From Pseudarthrobacter sp. Fe7 (lineage in GTDB: Bacteria > Actinomycetota > Actinomycetes > Actinomycetales > Micrococcaceae): a stretch of 64,000 bases of DNA. Where the stretch lies: positions 1,426,001 to 1,490,000 of the forward strand of contig CP099977.1 in assembly GCA_024372495.1 (NCBI GenBank), written 5' to 3'. Shown here piece by piece: positions 37,379 through 46,323 of the stretch. Position numbers and translations under genes: made by a program. Numbering within the stretch: position 1 is the stretch's first letter; every line of letters begins with the position of its first letter. The notes below the pieces were generated by a model, which saw only the letters and a program-made list of their open reading frames with translations, ran no database searches and was not told the DNA's origin.

Positions 37379-39610
37379 CTACCTGAGGCCGGCACCGGGC
37401 AGGAGTTCAGTGGCACCCAGGGCGTCGGCGATGAAGGCGTAGTCCCAGGCCCGTTCGCGCCACTGCACGTAACGCCCGGAGGCGCCGCCGTGGCCGCCGT
37501 CCATCTCGATCTTCATGACGATCGGCTGGGATCCGGTGGTCCTGTTCCGCAGTTCCTGCACCCATTTGGCCGGTTCCACATAGAGGACGCGTGTGTCGTT
37601 GAAGGACGTGACGGCGGCGATCCTGGGGTACGCCACCTCCCGCACGTTCTCGTAGGGTGAGTAGGACTTCATGTAGGCGTAGGCCTGGGGATCCGTGATG
37701 GGGTTGCCCCATTCCTCCCATTCCAGCGCGGACAACGGCAGGTCCGGGTCCAGGATGCTGGTGAGCGGGTCCACGAACGGCACCTGCGCCACGATGGCCG
37801 CGTACTTTTCCGGCGCCATGTTGGCCACGGCGCCCATCAGGAGCCCGCCGGCGGATCCGCCGAGCGCGGCGATCCGTGCAGGGTCCACCCACCCGGAGCC
37901 GGCCAGCCAGTCCGTGGCGTCCACGAAGTCCGTGAAGGTGTTCTTCTTGGTGAGCTTCTTGCCGTCCTCGTACCAGTGCCGGCCCAGCTCCCCGCCGCCG
38001 CGGATGTGGGCGATCACGAACACCACGCCGCGGTCCAGCAGCGACAGCCTGGCAATCCCGAATCCGGGGTCCATGCTCATCTCGTAGGAGCCGTAGCCGT
38101 AGACCAGGCCTGCCGCCGTCGAATCCTGTTTCACGCTCCTGTGCCGCAGCACCGAGAGCGGGATGCGGGTGCCGTCGGCCGCCGTCGCCCACTCGCGGGT
38201 GGCCACGTAGTCGCTGCCGTCGTAGCCGCCCAGGACGGGGCTTTCCTTGCGCAGCAGCAGTTCGCCGGCAGGCTGCTCCGCGGTGGGCAGGACGAAGTCG
38301 TAGATGCGCGACGGCGTGAAGTAGGACGTGTAGCCCAGCCGGATGACCGGTGCCTCGTAGTCCGAGCCGCCCACTCCGGCCGTATAGAGTTCCTCGTCGA
38401 ACGCCGGCTCCACCGGCACCTGCTGCGCCGGAGTGCCCAGTCCGGCCAGCCCCATTACCTGAACCCGCTCGATGGTGTCCTTGCGGATGGAGACGATGAG
38501 GTGCGTGGCGGTGACGCCGGCGCCGTTGACGCGGACGTCGTCGGAATGCGCGACGACGGTCTGCCAGGCCTGTTCGGCCAGCGGCCTTTCCAGCTCGGCG
38601 GGGTCCGCCAGGGAGACCATGGAGTTGATGGCGTCCCGGTTGTGCGTGAGCAGGATCTTCTCTGCCTTGCGTCCGTCCGGTGCTTCGAGCAGGAAGGGCT
38701 CTGCCTCGTAAAGGACCCGTTCGTCGCGGGAGATCACGGTGGTGACGGTCCCGGCGGGATCATCGAAACGGAGCAGCCTGGTTTCGCTGTACTCCGAGCA
38801 CCCGATCCCCAGCACCAGGTAACGCCGGTCCGCGGAAAGCTCGAAGCCCAGCCACATGGCGGCGTCGTCCTCCTGGTACACCACCACGTCCTCTGACACC
38901 GGCGTGCCCAGGACGTGTGCTTTTACCTGGTAGGGGCGCCAGGACTCGTCCACCACTGTGTAGAAAAGCCGGGTGCCGTCCGGGGAGAAGGCAACCCCGT
39001 AGAAGATGTTCTCGATGACATCCGGCAGCAGTTCCCCGGTGCGCAGGTCCTTGATCCGCAGCGTGAAGCGTTCATCGCCGGAGTTGTCCACGGCGTAGGC
39101 GTACAGGTTGCCGTCGACGGTGACGGCGGTGCCCCCCACGGAGAAGAACGGCTTGCCTTCAGCCTCCACGTTGCCGTCCAGCAGGATTTCCTCACCGGGA
39201 ATCCCCACGCCGGCCTCGACCGCCGGCGGAGTCCAGTCAGCCACCTTGTCCCCGGTGTCCTGCGCCTTCACCCGGCAGTGGATGCCGTATTCCTTGCCCT
39301 CGGCGGAGCGGCTGAAGTACCACCAGCCGTCCTTGCGGTGCGGGACGGAAAGGTCGGTCTCCTGGGTGCGGCCCTTGATTTCCTGGAAGATGGCCTCGCG
39401 GAGCGGTTCCTGGTGCGCCGTTACGGCTTCCTGGTACGCGTTTTCGGCCCGCAGGTGCTCCACCACCTCCGGCGATTCCTTGTCCCGCAGCCACTCGTAG
39501 TTGTCCACGAACGTCTCCCCGTGGTGGGTGCGTTCAGTGGGGATCTTCTTGGCGGCCGGGGGCGCCGGGATCGCAGTGCCGGGGGAATCCTGCAGGGATG
39601 TGGAGGTCAT
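37379..39610 (-). CDS. ptrB: Oligopeptidase B (S9A serine peptidase)
   Basis: A 743-aa intact prolyl-oligopeptidase-family enzyme that cuts short peptides after Arg or Lys. The N-terminal beta-propeller begins DNYEWLRDKESPEVVEHLRA. The catalytic domain has AHIRGGGELGRHWYEDGKKL and the nucleophile AALGGSAGGLLMGAVANMAP; catalytic Asp lies in SFNDTRVLYVEPAKW and His in EMDGGHGGASGRY. There is no signal peptide, so it is cytoplasmic. The ATG at 39610 starts a Pro-rich leader. Confidence 0.93.
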   Translation of the reverse strand: MTSTSLQDSPGTAIPAPPAAKKIPTERTHHGETFVDNYEWLRDKESPEVVEHLRAENAYQEAVTAHQEPLREAIFQEIKGRTQETDLSVPHRKDGWWYFSRSAEGKEYGIHCRVKAQDTGDKVADWTPPAVEAGVGIPGEEILLDGNVEAEGKPFFSVGGTAVTVDGNLYAYAVDNSGDERFTLRIKDLRTGELLPDVIENIFYGVAFSPDGTRLFYTVVDESWRPYQVKAHVLGTPVSEDVVVYQEDDAAMWLGFELSADRRYLVLGIGCSEYSETRLLRFDDPAGTVTTVISRDERVLYEAEPFLLEAPDGRKAEKILLTHNRDAINSMVSLADPAELERPLAEQAWQTVVAHSDDVRVNGAGVTATHLIVSIRKDTIERVQVMGLAGLGTPAQQVPVEPAFDEELYTAGVGGSDYEAPVIRLGYTSYFTPSRIYDFVLPTAEQPAGELLLRKESPVLGGYDGSDYVATREWATAADGTRIPLSVLRHRSVKQDSTAAGLVYGYGSYEMSMDPGFGIARLSLLDRGVVFVIAHIRGGGELGRHWYEDGKKLTKKNTFTDFVDATDWLAGSGWVDPARIAALGGSAGGLLMGAVANMAPEKYAAIVAQVPFVDPLTSILDPDLPLSALEWEEWGNPITDPQAYAYMKSYSPYENVREVAYPRIAAVTSFNDTRVLYVEPAKWVQELRNRTTGSQPIVMKIEMDGGHGGASGRYVQWRERAWDYAFIADALGATELLPGAGLR

Positions 39611-39747
39611 GGAATCAATATATAGACCGGTGCCGCCACGCCGGCAGGCCGTTCGCTACCGGGGGAGCGGAGGGTAGTTGCCGGAGGCCTGCAGGCGTAG
39701 TCTGTTCAGTTCAAGGCACATCCGCCCAGCGTGAGAGGGGAAGTTCC

Positions 39748-39945
39748 ATGACCATCCCGCCAGTGCACGAACCCGAGCCGTTCCCGCCCGAGCCCGGCCC
39801 GGAACCCACGTCGCCGGATCCCACCCAGCCGCGGCCGCCGGGCCCGCCATCTCCCAATCCGTTCCCCGCTCCGCCGGCGCCGGGCCCGCTGCCCGTCCCG
39901 GATCCGGGCCCCGCACCGCTTCGGCCTGATCCCACCAGGGACTGA
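39748..39945 (+). CDS. Small proline-rich peptide
   Basis: A 65-aa protein that is about half proline: [20 protein letters not shown], then repeating P-x-P units to [19 protein letters not shown] precedes the ATG. It has no hydrophobic segment and cannot form a normal fold. Similar small Pro-rich reading frames occur by chance in GC-rich DNA, but the ribosome site favours a gene. Not recognised. Confidence 0.45.
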   Translation: MTIPPVHEPEPFPPEPGPEPTSPDPTQPRPPGPPSPNPFPAPPAPGPLPVPDPGPAPLRPDPTRD

Positions 39946-39998
39946 CCGCATCTCCGGGAATGGCTTTCGGAATACTTCCCAAATCCCTGCCGCACCCC

Positions 39999-40027
39999 TT
40001 GAAGACCTGCTTCTGCGGTGCTACAAA
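39999..40027 (+). promoter_or_regulatory. Predicted sigma-70-type promoter of hsp20
   Basis: TTGAAG, 17 bp, TACAAA, about 70 bp upstream of the Hsp20 start in a locally AT-rich stretch. No HspR-type HAIR box is seen. Confidence 0.45.
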
Positions 40028-40094
40028 ATCTATATCAGTCATTACAGATAGGGCTGATGAGGGTATTGGAATTTCTCTTACGAGGAGGGAAGCC

Positions 40095-40517
40095 ATGTTG
40101 ATGCGAACCGATCCGTTCCGCGAACTGGACAGGCTGGCCCAGCAGGTCCTCGGTACGGCTGCACGCCCGGCCGCAATGCCGATGGATGCCTGGCGTGACG
40201 GCCAGGAGTTCGTCGTGGCCTTCGATTTGCCGGGCGTCACAGTGGACTCGGTGGACCTGGATGTGGAACGGAATGTCCTGACGGTGCGGGCCGAACGTCC
40301 GGATCCCGCGGGCAAGGACACCGAGCTGATTGCCGCTGAGCGGCCGCGCGGCGTCTTCAGCCGCCAGCTGATCCTTGGCGACACGCTCGACACGGAGCAC
40401 GTGAAGGCCAGCTACGACGCCGGTGTCCTGACGCTGCGGATCCCGGTGGCCGAAAAGGCCAAGCCACGCAAGATTGAGGTTGAAACGAAGGGGGCCAAGC
40501 AGGAGATTTCCGCCTAG
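40095..40517 (+). CDS. Hsp20 / alpha-crystallin small heat-shock protein
   Basis: A 140-aa small heat-shock chaperone. [17 protein letters not shown] is the N-terminal region, and the crystallin domain includes [20 protein letters not shown], then [12 protein letters not shown], and the conserved [20 protein letters not shown] with the A-x-x-x-G-V-L motif. The C-terminal IEV is the usual oligomerisation motif. ATG at 40095 is preceded by GAGGAGG; longer in-frame starts are not supported. It binds unfolding proteins without ATP. Confidence 0.92.
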   Translation: MLMRTDPFRELDRLAQQVLGTAARPAAMPMDAWRDGQEFVVAFDLPGVTVDSVDLDVERNVLTVRAERPDPAGKDTELIAAERPRGVFSRQLILGDTLDTEHVKASYDAGVLTLRIPVAEKAKPRKIEVETKGAKQEISA

Positions 40518-40660
40518 GCCGCTGCCGGACCCGGGCGGGGTCCGCAAGCTCGGGAGGCGGGCACATCTGTTGACTGCCTTTTGGGGCGAATCGCCATTGG
40601 GTGCACGCCACAGCGCCAGACAGCGCATCGGCAGCGTAGGCCTTACCCTCCCGACACGGT

Positions 40661-40684
40661 GGCCCCCGGCTTCGGCCGGGGGCC
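40661..40684. terminator. Strong UUCG-loop terminator hairpin
   Basis: GGCCCCCGGC, TTCG, GCCGGGGGCC: a perfect 10-bp stem closed by the very stable UUCG tetraloop, 144 bp after the hsp20 stop. Confidence 0.75.
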
Positions 40685-41048
40685 ATCGATGTGTGGTGTG
40701 ACTTTCGGTGGAAAATGGCGGTCTTTTTGCGGCTCGACCTGACACCCCCTCCCCATTCAACGCCGGGGCGCAAGGCCCACCTTATGGAGCGAGTGCTGCC
40801 CTAAACGACAGGGTGTGCGGCGGCCGACAGCCGCCTTGCGCCGTCAACATTGCGGCGTCCTTGCGACGGTTCGGCCAGCTAACCAGTGGTGAAAATGCCG
40901 GTGATTTTCCTGCGCTTGCCCGGCGCAGGCACCCCGGTTCCCAGCACGGACCCACCGTGCCGCCGACTATCAAGTTGATTGAATTAGGAACACATGTTAT
41001 TGGATCGGCAACATTGCTGTTACGGTTACGGAAGATCGGGCGTTCGCC
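40685..41048. other. Intergenic region with no supported gene
   Basis: About 360 bp between the hsp20 terminator and the riboswitch. I find no gene or repeat. The last 70 bp are AT-richer and must hold the promoter of the riboswitch transcript; TTGATT at 40975 with TATTGG 17 bp downstream is one weak candidate. Confidence 0.5.
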
Positions 41049-41122
41049 CATCGATAAAGGCAAAACGGGTGCGAGTCCGCGACGCAAAGCTACGGGGCCC
41101 CAGTGGTCGGCCGGGCCGCCAG
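41049..41122 (+). ncRNA. Cyclic di-GMP-I (GEMM) riboswitch
   Basis: The core of the GEMM-I aptamer is readable. GATAAAGGCAAAAC is followed by a small stem closed by a GCGA (GNRA) loop, then the hallmark GACGCAAAGCTACGGG, and finally GTGGTCGGCCGGGCCGCC, which matches the conserved tetraloop-receptor and 3' strand (usually GGTAGCCGGGTTACC-like). It ends three bases before the AAAGGGA ribosome site of the DUF3494 gene, so ligand binding could control translation. I assign it from the consensus by eye; covariance scoring was not possible. Confidence 0.8.
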
Positions 41123-41137
41123 CAAAGGGATTCCGCC

Positions 41138-42361
41138 ATGGTTTCGATCTCCCCTACCCTCACGCAACCCCAAAAACAGGCCTCTTGCGGGCACCTACCG
41201 CGAGGCTACCGATTCAAGCCGCGCGCCGCGGCCGGTACAGCACTTGGACTGGCAGCACTGTTGGGCTTGGCCCTTGTCGGGCAGTCTCCGGCGTTCGCCG
41301 CCGACGCTCCGGTGGGGCTGGGCACCGCGGCCAGTTACTCCGTCCTGGGCGGAGCAGCAGTGACCAACACCGGCCCTACCACCCTGGCAGGGGATCTCGG
41401 AGTGAACCCGGGCACCGCGATCACTGGCTTTCCGCCCGGCCTCGCGGCCGGCGCCACACATGCCGGTGACGCCCCAGCAGGGCAAGCCCAGTCAGATTTG
41501 ACAACCGCCTACAACGACGCCGCCGGGCGTGCCGTGACGGCTAGCGTCTCCGGTGACCTCGTGGGGCAGACGCTGAACCCAGGCGTATACAACTCCTCCG
41601 GCCCACTCGCCGTCAGCGGCGCCCTGACCCTCAACGGACAAGGGAACCCGAACTCGGTCTTCATCTTCCAGGTCGCCTCAACACTTACCACCGCTTCGGC
41701 CAGCAACATCGTCCTGACGAACAGCGCCCAGGCCTGCAACATCTACTGGCAGGTCGGCAGTTCCGCAACGCTGGGCACCGCATCGACGTTCAACGGGAAC
41801 ATCCTCGCACTTACCTCGATTACCGTCACGACCGGCACCACGGTCCAAGGACGGGCACTTGCCAGGAACGGGCAGGTAACACTCGACACGAACGTCTTCA
41901 CCACGCCAGGGTGCGCCGCCTCAGCCTCACCCACAGCCTCACCCACAGCGACGGCCTCAGCATCACCAACAACGACGGTCTCGCCAAGCCCGACATCGGC
42001 CCCCGCACAACCGGGCGCCACTACGCCTGCCACCGGCGGAACGGGAACGGGCAACAGCCCCGCCGGAACGGAACCCGGCACCGGCGGAACCGGGGGCTCC
42101 AGCACGGGATCCGGCATTGGCGGCTTGGGTACCGATGCCGCGGCCGGTGCCGACGCCGGTACCTCGGCCGGTACCTCGGCCGGCACCTTGGCCGGTACCC
42201 GGACGATGGCCGAAGCCGGGCGTGGTGTAAATATCGACACCGCGGCGGCCAGCCAGCCCCCGTACACGGGCCTGACTGTAGGCGCAGCGGCAGTGCTGCT
42301 GGGCCTGGCCAGGGCAGCGTTTCTGACTTTGAGAAGGCGCCCGGATCAAAGGAAAAACTGA
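41138..42361 (+). CDS. DUF3494 (ice-binding-fold) surface protein with sortase signal
   Basis: A 407-aa secreted protein. A signal peptide ends near QSPAFAADA. The DUF3494 beta-solenoid follows: VGLGTAASYSVLGGAAVTNT, LNPGVYNSSGPLAVSGALTL, FIFQVASTLTTASASNIVLT and QVGSSATLGTASTFNGNILA. Then comes a Ser/Thr/Pro- and Gly-rich stalk of about 100 residues, and a C-terminal SQPPYTGLTVGAAAVLLG, hydrophobic helix and RRRPDQRKN tail that look like a sorting signal with PPYTG instead of LPxTG. The fold is known for ice-binding proteins and adhesins. With a c-di-GMP riboswitch upstream and a sortase downstream, a surface adhesin is the better reading. Confidence 0.85.
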   Translation: MVSISPTLTQPQKQASCGHLPRGYRFKPRAAAGTALGLAALLGLALVGQSPAFAADAPVGLGTAASYSVLGGAAVTNTGPTTLAGDLGVNPGTAITGFPPGLAAGATHAGDAPAGQAQSDLTTAYNDAAGRAVTASVSGDLVGQTLNPGVYNSSGPLAVSGALTLNGQGNPNSVFIFQVASTLTTASASNIVLTNSAQACNIYWQVGSSATLGTASTFNGNILALTSITVTTGTTVQGRALARNGQVTLDTNVFTTPGCAASASPTASPTATASASPTTTVSPSPTSAPAQPGATTPATGGTGTGNSPAGTEPGTGGTGGSSTGSGIGGLGTDAAAGADAGTSAGTSAGTLAGTRTMAEAGRGVNIDTAAASQPPYTGLTVGAAAVLLGLARAAFLTLRRRPDQRKN

Positions 42362-42375
42362 GAGCGCGGCCGCTC

Positions 42376-43047
42376 GTGGACATTCCTGGGGATTCGGGGT
42401 CCGTGAAGCGCACGCGCCCAGCTCGCCGCCGACCGCGCGGCCGCCTGATCACAGGCGGCTCCCTTATCATCCTTTCCCTCGGCGTCCTCACTGGCCTAAC
42501 GTCCGTATCGGGTGCGCCGGCCCCGGCCGTTCCGGCCCCCGCCACCACGGCACCACCCACGGTTCAAACAAGACCGGTGCCCCCGCCAGCCACGCAGGAA
42601 CCTCACGGGTCGGCGCCACTGCGCATCACCTACCCCGGCGTTGGCATGGATCAAGACGTGATCCCCCTGAGTCCAACCCGGGGGAGCGACTCAATCGTTC
42701 CGCCGATGACGGTCGACGCCTATTGGCTTACGCCGTACGGCATACCCGGCTCCAGCGACACCACATACATCGTCGGTCACAGCTGGGACGGCCGCGACAC
42801 AGCCTTCAACCACCTCAGCACCCAAGCCAAGGCGGGAGACCAGGTCTCGGTCACAACAGCGAGCGGGCCATTTTCTTACACCGTCCAAACCGTCACCACG
42901 GAAAACAAGAACACCCTCAAGAGCAGCGCGATTTGGGACAAAGTCCCGAACACACTCGTCCTGATCAGCTGCTATACGGCGGACCTGTGGGGAAAGAACA
43001 TCATTGTCACGGCAACGCTGGCGGGGGACCCTCTGGCGAAGGGGTGA
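42376..43047 (+). CDS. Class F/E-type sortase
   Basis: A sortase of about 223 aa, 14 bp downstream of the DUF3494 gene. It has one N-terminal membrane helix (SLIILSLGVLTGLTSVSG) and a Pro-rich linker. The catalytic His is in TTYIVGHSWDGRDTAFN, the Cys in TLVLISCYTADLW, and the usual Arg is not clear, since GKNIIVTATL follows where R is expected. The start is GTG at 42376 or 42403. The pairing with the gene before it suggests that its substrate carries PPYTG. Confidence 0.82.
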   Translation: MDIPGDSGSVKRTRPARRRPRGRLITGGSLIILSLGVLTGLTSVSGAPAPAVPAPATTAPPTVQTRPVPPPATQEPHGSAPLRITYPGVGMDQDVIPLSPTRGSDSIVPPMTVDAYWLTPYGIPGSSDTTYIVGHSWDGRDTAFNHLSTQAKAGDQVSVTTASGPFSYTVQTVTTENKNTLKSSAIWDKVPNTLVLISCYTADLWGKNIIVTATLAGDPLAKG

Positions 43048-43163
43048 CTTGTATCTTGGTGCCGTCTCGGATTATCCCACCGCTACCGCCCCCTCGGCCG
43101 CGGCGAACCCGGGTTCGTCCTCGACCGGCACTGGAAAAGAATCGGGCGATCACTCGACCCGCG

Positions 43164-44105
43164 TCAGGTACCCAGTTCCAGCATCAGTGCGGGCAGTTCG
43201 TCGGCAAGCTCGCGCGCCAGGAACCCGAGTGGCCCCAGCCTGCTGGCCAGCCGGTCCGCCGCGGCCGCATGCAGGTGTGTCCCCCAGCAGGCCGCCTGGG
43301 CGCTGGTGGTTCCGCGCGCCCGGAGTCCGGCGATGGCTCCCGCCAGCACGTCCCCGCTGCCGGAGGTGCCCAGCCCGCCGTGCCCGGTGGTGGTCTTCCA
43401 CAATTCCGGCTCGCCAGGGTTCAATCCGGGTGGCTGGCTGATCAGGCCCTGACAGCTGACCACTGCGCCGAACCTGGCGGAAATCTCGGCCAGGTCTTTC
43501 TCCAGGTCAGCCAGATCCCGCCCCAGCAGGATCGCCGCTTCCGTGGGGTTCGGGGTGAGGATGAGCCGGCCGCGCCAGGGACCCAGTTGGTCCTCAAGGG
43601 GTACCAGGGCGCCCAGGGCGTAGGCATCGAGGACGACGGCGGGGCCTCCTGGGCGCCGGCGTCACCGCCGGAAGTGCTGCCACTGTTGCGGTCCGCCTCG
43701 CGCTTGATCAACGCCTGGAGCAGTTCACCGGCGAGGCCGGGGTCGTCGAGCCCCGGCCCCACCAGGAGGGTGTCCGACCGGTCGAGGTATGAGGAGATCC
43801 CATCGAGCTCCGGCTTGACGGAGCCCTGGGAAGTTTCCGGCAGCCCGATTGCGCCGCATTCCGGCAGGGCCACCCCGAGCCTGGACGGCCACGGAGTCCG
43901 CAACCGCCAGCGTGAGTTTCCCGGCACCGGCCCGCAGCGCCGATACGCCGGCCAGGAGTGCGGCGCCGGGCGTGGCCCGTGCTCCGCCCACCACCAGCAC
44001 CGACCCGCGCGAATACTTGTCCTTGCCGGGCGCCGGCAGCGGCCACTTCCGCAGGAGCGACGGCGTCACGAGGGTGGCGTTGGAGGAGTCACCGCGGCCG
44101 GACAC
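43164..44105 (-). CDS. nnrD: ADP-dependent NAD(P)H-hydrate dehydratase
   Basis: Repaired, 313 aa of the ribokinase-like dehydratase domain alone (no epimerase part). It repairs NADHX and NADPHX. KDKYSRGSVLVVGGARATPG is the start of the fold, with DTLLVGPGLDD, LILTPNPTEAAIL and the C-terminal GLGTSGSGDVLAGAIAGLRA that holds the catalytic Asp. Two frameshifts: AGCCT at 43878-43882 (plus strand) and a G run at 43641-43644 one base short. A GTG at 44105 starts it, overlapping the phosphatase gene by 17 bp. Confidence 0.83.
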
Positions 44106-44819
44106 TGGTGTCCCCCGCGTGCTCGGTGACCGGGACGCCCTGCTCCGCCAGGTGCTCGGCAACATTGAAGCTCTCCAGTGTCCACGGCCCCACGCCGGAG
44201 GGCCGGACGAACCGGGTTACGGAGGCGTTGAGGATGGCCTCACTGGCGGCGAGGTCCAGCAGTTCCTGTTCGCTGAGCCCTTCCAGCACATACCGGAACA
44301 GCATGATCACGGCGTCGTGGCATACCAGCATCACGCGCTGGCCCATGCCAATGTTGTTCAGCTCCGCCAGGACCGAGCGCAGCCGCAGGGCCACGTCCGC
44401 CCACGATTCCCCGCCCGGCGGCCGGTAGTACAGCTTGCCCAGCCAGTCCCGGCGCTCGGATTCCTCCGGGTAGCGGTTCTCCACACCGAGCCTGGTGAGC
44501 CGGTCCAGGATGCCGAGTTCGCGGTCCCGCAGCCGCTCGTCCGTGCGCACCTGCAGCGGCCAGCCGGCAGTTTCCACCGCGATCTCGGCCGTCTGCCGGG
44601 CGCGCGCATAGGGGAGGACACCACCGCGTCCGGGCGCAGTTCCCCGGCGGTCCGGCCCAGCGCCATACCCAGCGCCTTTGCCTGGTCCCTGCCGGTCCCT
44701 GACAGGTCCACGTCAGCATCGCGGGCGGGAACCTTGATGACTTCCACGCCGGCCTCACGAGCCTCCGTGGCGGCAACGTTGCCTTCGCTCTCACCGTGCC
44801 GGATCAGGATCAGTTCCAC
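44089..44819 (-). CDS. Histidine phosphatase family protein
   Basis: Repaired, 243 aa of the phosphoglycerate-mutase-like fold. The RHG motif is at the very start (VELILIRHGESEGN), the second His in RVMLVCHDAVIMLFRYVL, and the acidic residue in LRDRELGILD. The frame breaks at 44611-44614, where a G run (plus strand) is one base short, restoring VVSSPYARARQTAE. I chose GTG at 44819 because AGGAGG lies eight bases before it; ATG at 44894 is the alternative. Coupled to nnrD. Confidence 0.82.
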
Positions 44820-45037
44820 CGCCCCGGCCTCCTGGACGGCCTCCGTCAGGCCGCCGTCGTCCGCCGAAGCACCCTTCGCTTGCCCACCCTTCACAACACC
44901 ACCCCGTCCGCTCGCCGTGCCAAATGCAGGAACATTACCAACGGCGTACCCAAGGGGCGGCGGAAAATAACGGACAGACTACGAGCGCCTTCCCCTTCGC
45001 CAGAAGCTTTGTGTGTCGCCAAGTGACGCGTGGAGGC

Positions 45038-45063
45038 GGCCCTGGCGCTCCGGCGCCAGGGCC
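45038..45063. terminator. Terminator-like hairpin after the LCP gene
   Basis: GGCCCTGGCGC and GCGCCAGGGCC form a perfect 11-bp stem with a 4-base loop, 36 bp beyond the LCP stop on the minus strand; no T run follows. Confidence 0.55.
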
Positions 45064-45098
45064 TTGGAGAGCAGCGTGGCACCGTTGGCACGGCGGCC

Positions 45099-46244
45099 TT
45101 ACGGCTTCGCGAAGTCGCCGATCCGGCCCTCCCGCAGTGCCGCGCCCACCGCCGCGATGCCCCCGTAATCGGGGAAGAGGACTGACTGCCCGGCAACGAA
45201 GCCGTCGCCGGCCGTCGGAAGCGTCATGGAGCCGATGGCGTTCACATCCAGGTTGCGCAGGCTGTAGGCCAGCATCGCCGCCTGGACCGGATCAAAGCTC
45301 CTGTCCACCGTGAGGCAGCAGGAGGCGAAATCGACCAGTGACCGCACCGCGTTCACGTCATTCAGCGCACCGCCCGCGGTGAGCCGGGCCAGGATGGCGC
45401 GGAGCATGATCTGCTGGTCGCGGACGCGCTGGAAGTCGCCGTCGGCGAACGCGTGGCGCTCGCGGGAAAATTCCAGCGCCGCCTGGCCGTCGAGGTGGTT
45501 CACTCCGGCATTGAAGACGTGCTGGGTATCGATCGTTGACTGGAAGGCTATCGGGACGTTGACGTCGATGCCGCCCAGGCCGTCAACCAGGATTTTGAAC
45601 CCGCCGAAGTCAAGCATCAGGGTGTGGTCGATGGTGATTCCCAGCAGCTGCTGGACAGTGGCCGTCTGCATGTCAATGCCGCCATACTGCAGCGCGGCGT
45701 TGATCTTGGCGCTGCCGAAGCCGGGGATGTCCACCCAGTTGTCGCGGTTGATGGAGATGAGGTAAAGGTTCCGCCGGTCGGCAGGGACGTGGACAACCAT
45801 CAGGGTGTCCGCGCGCTGGTCCTGGGGTTCACCGGTGGCTGCAGTATGGGCGGCAGCCTCGCGTGCAGGAACGTCGCGGGTGTCGCTCCCGATCACCAGG
45901 ATATTCATCGGGCCTGCCGGCAGGTCCGGAATCGGGGCAGGCTGCGGCGGTGGAGCGGGGGCCGGCGGGGGAGTTGCGGAGGGGGTCGGCGTGGGTGTGG
46001 GTGTTGCGCTGGGCGTCTGGGTCTGGGTGGCTGCAGGCTGCGCCTCCTGGCCCGCCCGGTTCAGGCTGAACACCGCAATGCCTGCGGCCACCACCAGCAC
46101 CAGCGCCACCAGCGCGGCGATCCAGCGGCGGCGGCCCAAGGCAACCAGCCAGGCAGGCCTGGAACTTGTTGGGCCCGTTTGACCGGAACCGGAGTTTCCG
46201 GGGCCGCCGGGCCCGGATGGATCAGAACCGCCTGGGATGCTCAT
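45099..46244 (-). CDS. LCP-family (LytR-CpsA-Psr) cell-wall glycopolymer ligase
   Basis: A 381-aa membrane-anchored protein. One helix (WIAALVALVLVVAAGIAVFS) follows a Gly/Pro/Ser-rich cytoplasmic start, and a Thr/Pro-rich linker leads to the LCP domain: MNILVIGSDTRD, RADTLMVVHVPADRRNLYLI, SINRDNWVDIPGFG, KINAALQYGG and the Arg-rich FSRERHAFADGDFQRVRDQQ. These supply the conserved Asp and Arg residues that bind polyprenyl-phosphate substrates. LCP enzymes attach teichoic acids or other glycopolymers to peptidoglycan. Intact. Confidence 0.92.
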   Translation of the reverse strand: MSIPGGSDPSGPGGPGNSGSGQTGPTSSRPAWLVALGRRRWIAALVALVLVVAAGIAVFSLNRAGQEAQPAATQTQTPSATPTPTPTPSATPPPAPAPPPQPAPIPDLPAGPMNILVIGSDTRDVPAREAAAHTAATGEPQDQRADTLMVVHVPADRRNLYLISINRDNWVDIPGFGSAKINAALQYGGIDMQTATVQQLLGITIDHTLMLDFGGFKILVDGLGGIDVNVPIAFQSTIDTQHVFNAGVNHLDGQAALEFSRERHAFADGDFQRVRDQQIMLRAILARLTAGGALNDVNAVRSLVDFASCCLTVDRSFDPVQAAMLAYSLRNLDVNAIGSMTLPTAGDGFVAGQSVLFPDYGGIAAVGAALREGRIGDFAKP

Positions 46245-46323
46245 GACGCCTCCACCTCATTGTGACTGGTGGGATCAGTGTCCGTCCCGCAGGCCCCAAT
46301 TGGCTACAGGAGTATCCAAACTG

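Noticed and set aside
40685..41048. A tRNA or small protein gene before the riboswitch
   Set aside because: No cloverleaf, no T-loop motif and no ribosome-site-supported frame were found.
42378..43047. The sortase as the anchor enzyme for the LAATG protease at 24.9 kb
   Set aside because: Its neighbour has its own different sorting signal, so a housekeeping class E sortase elsewhere is more likely for LAATG.
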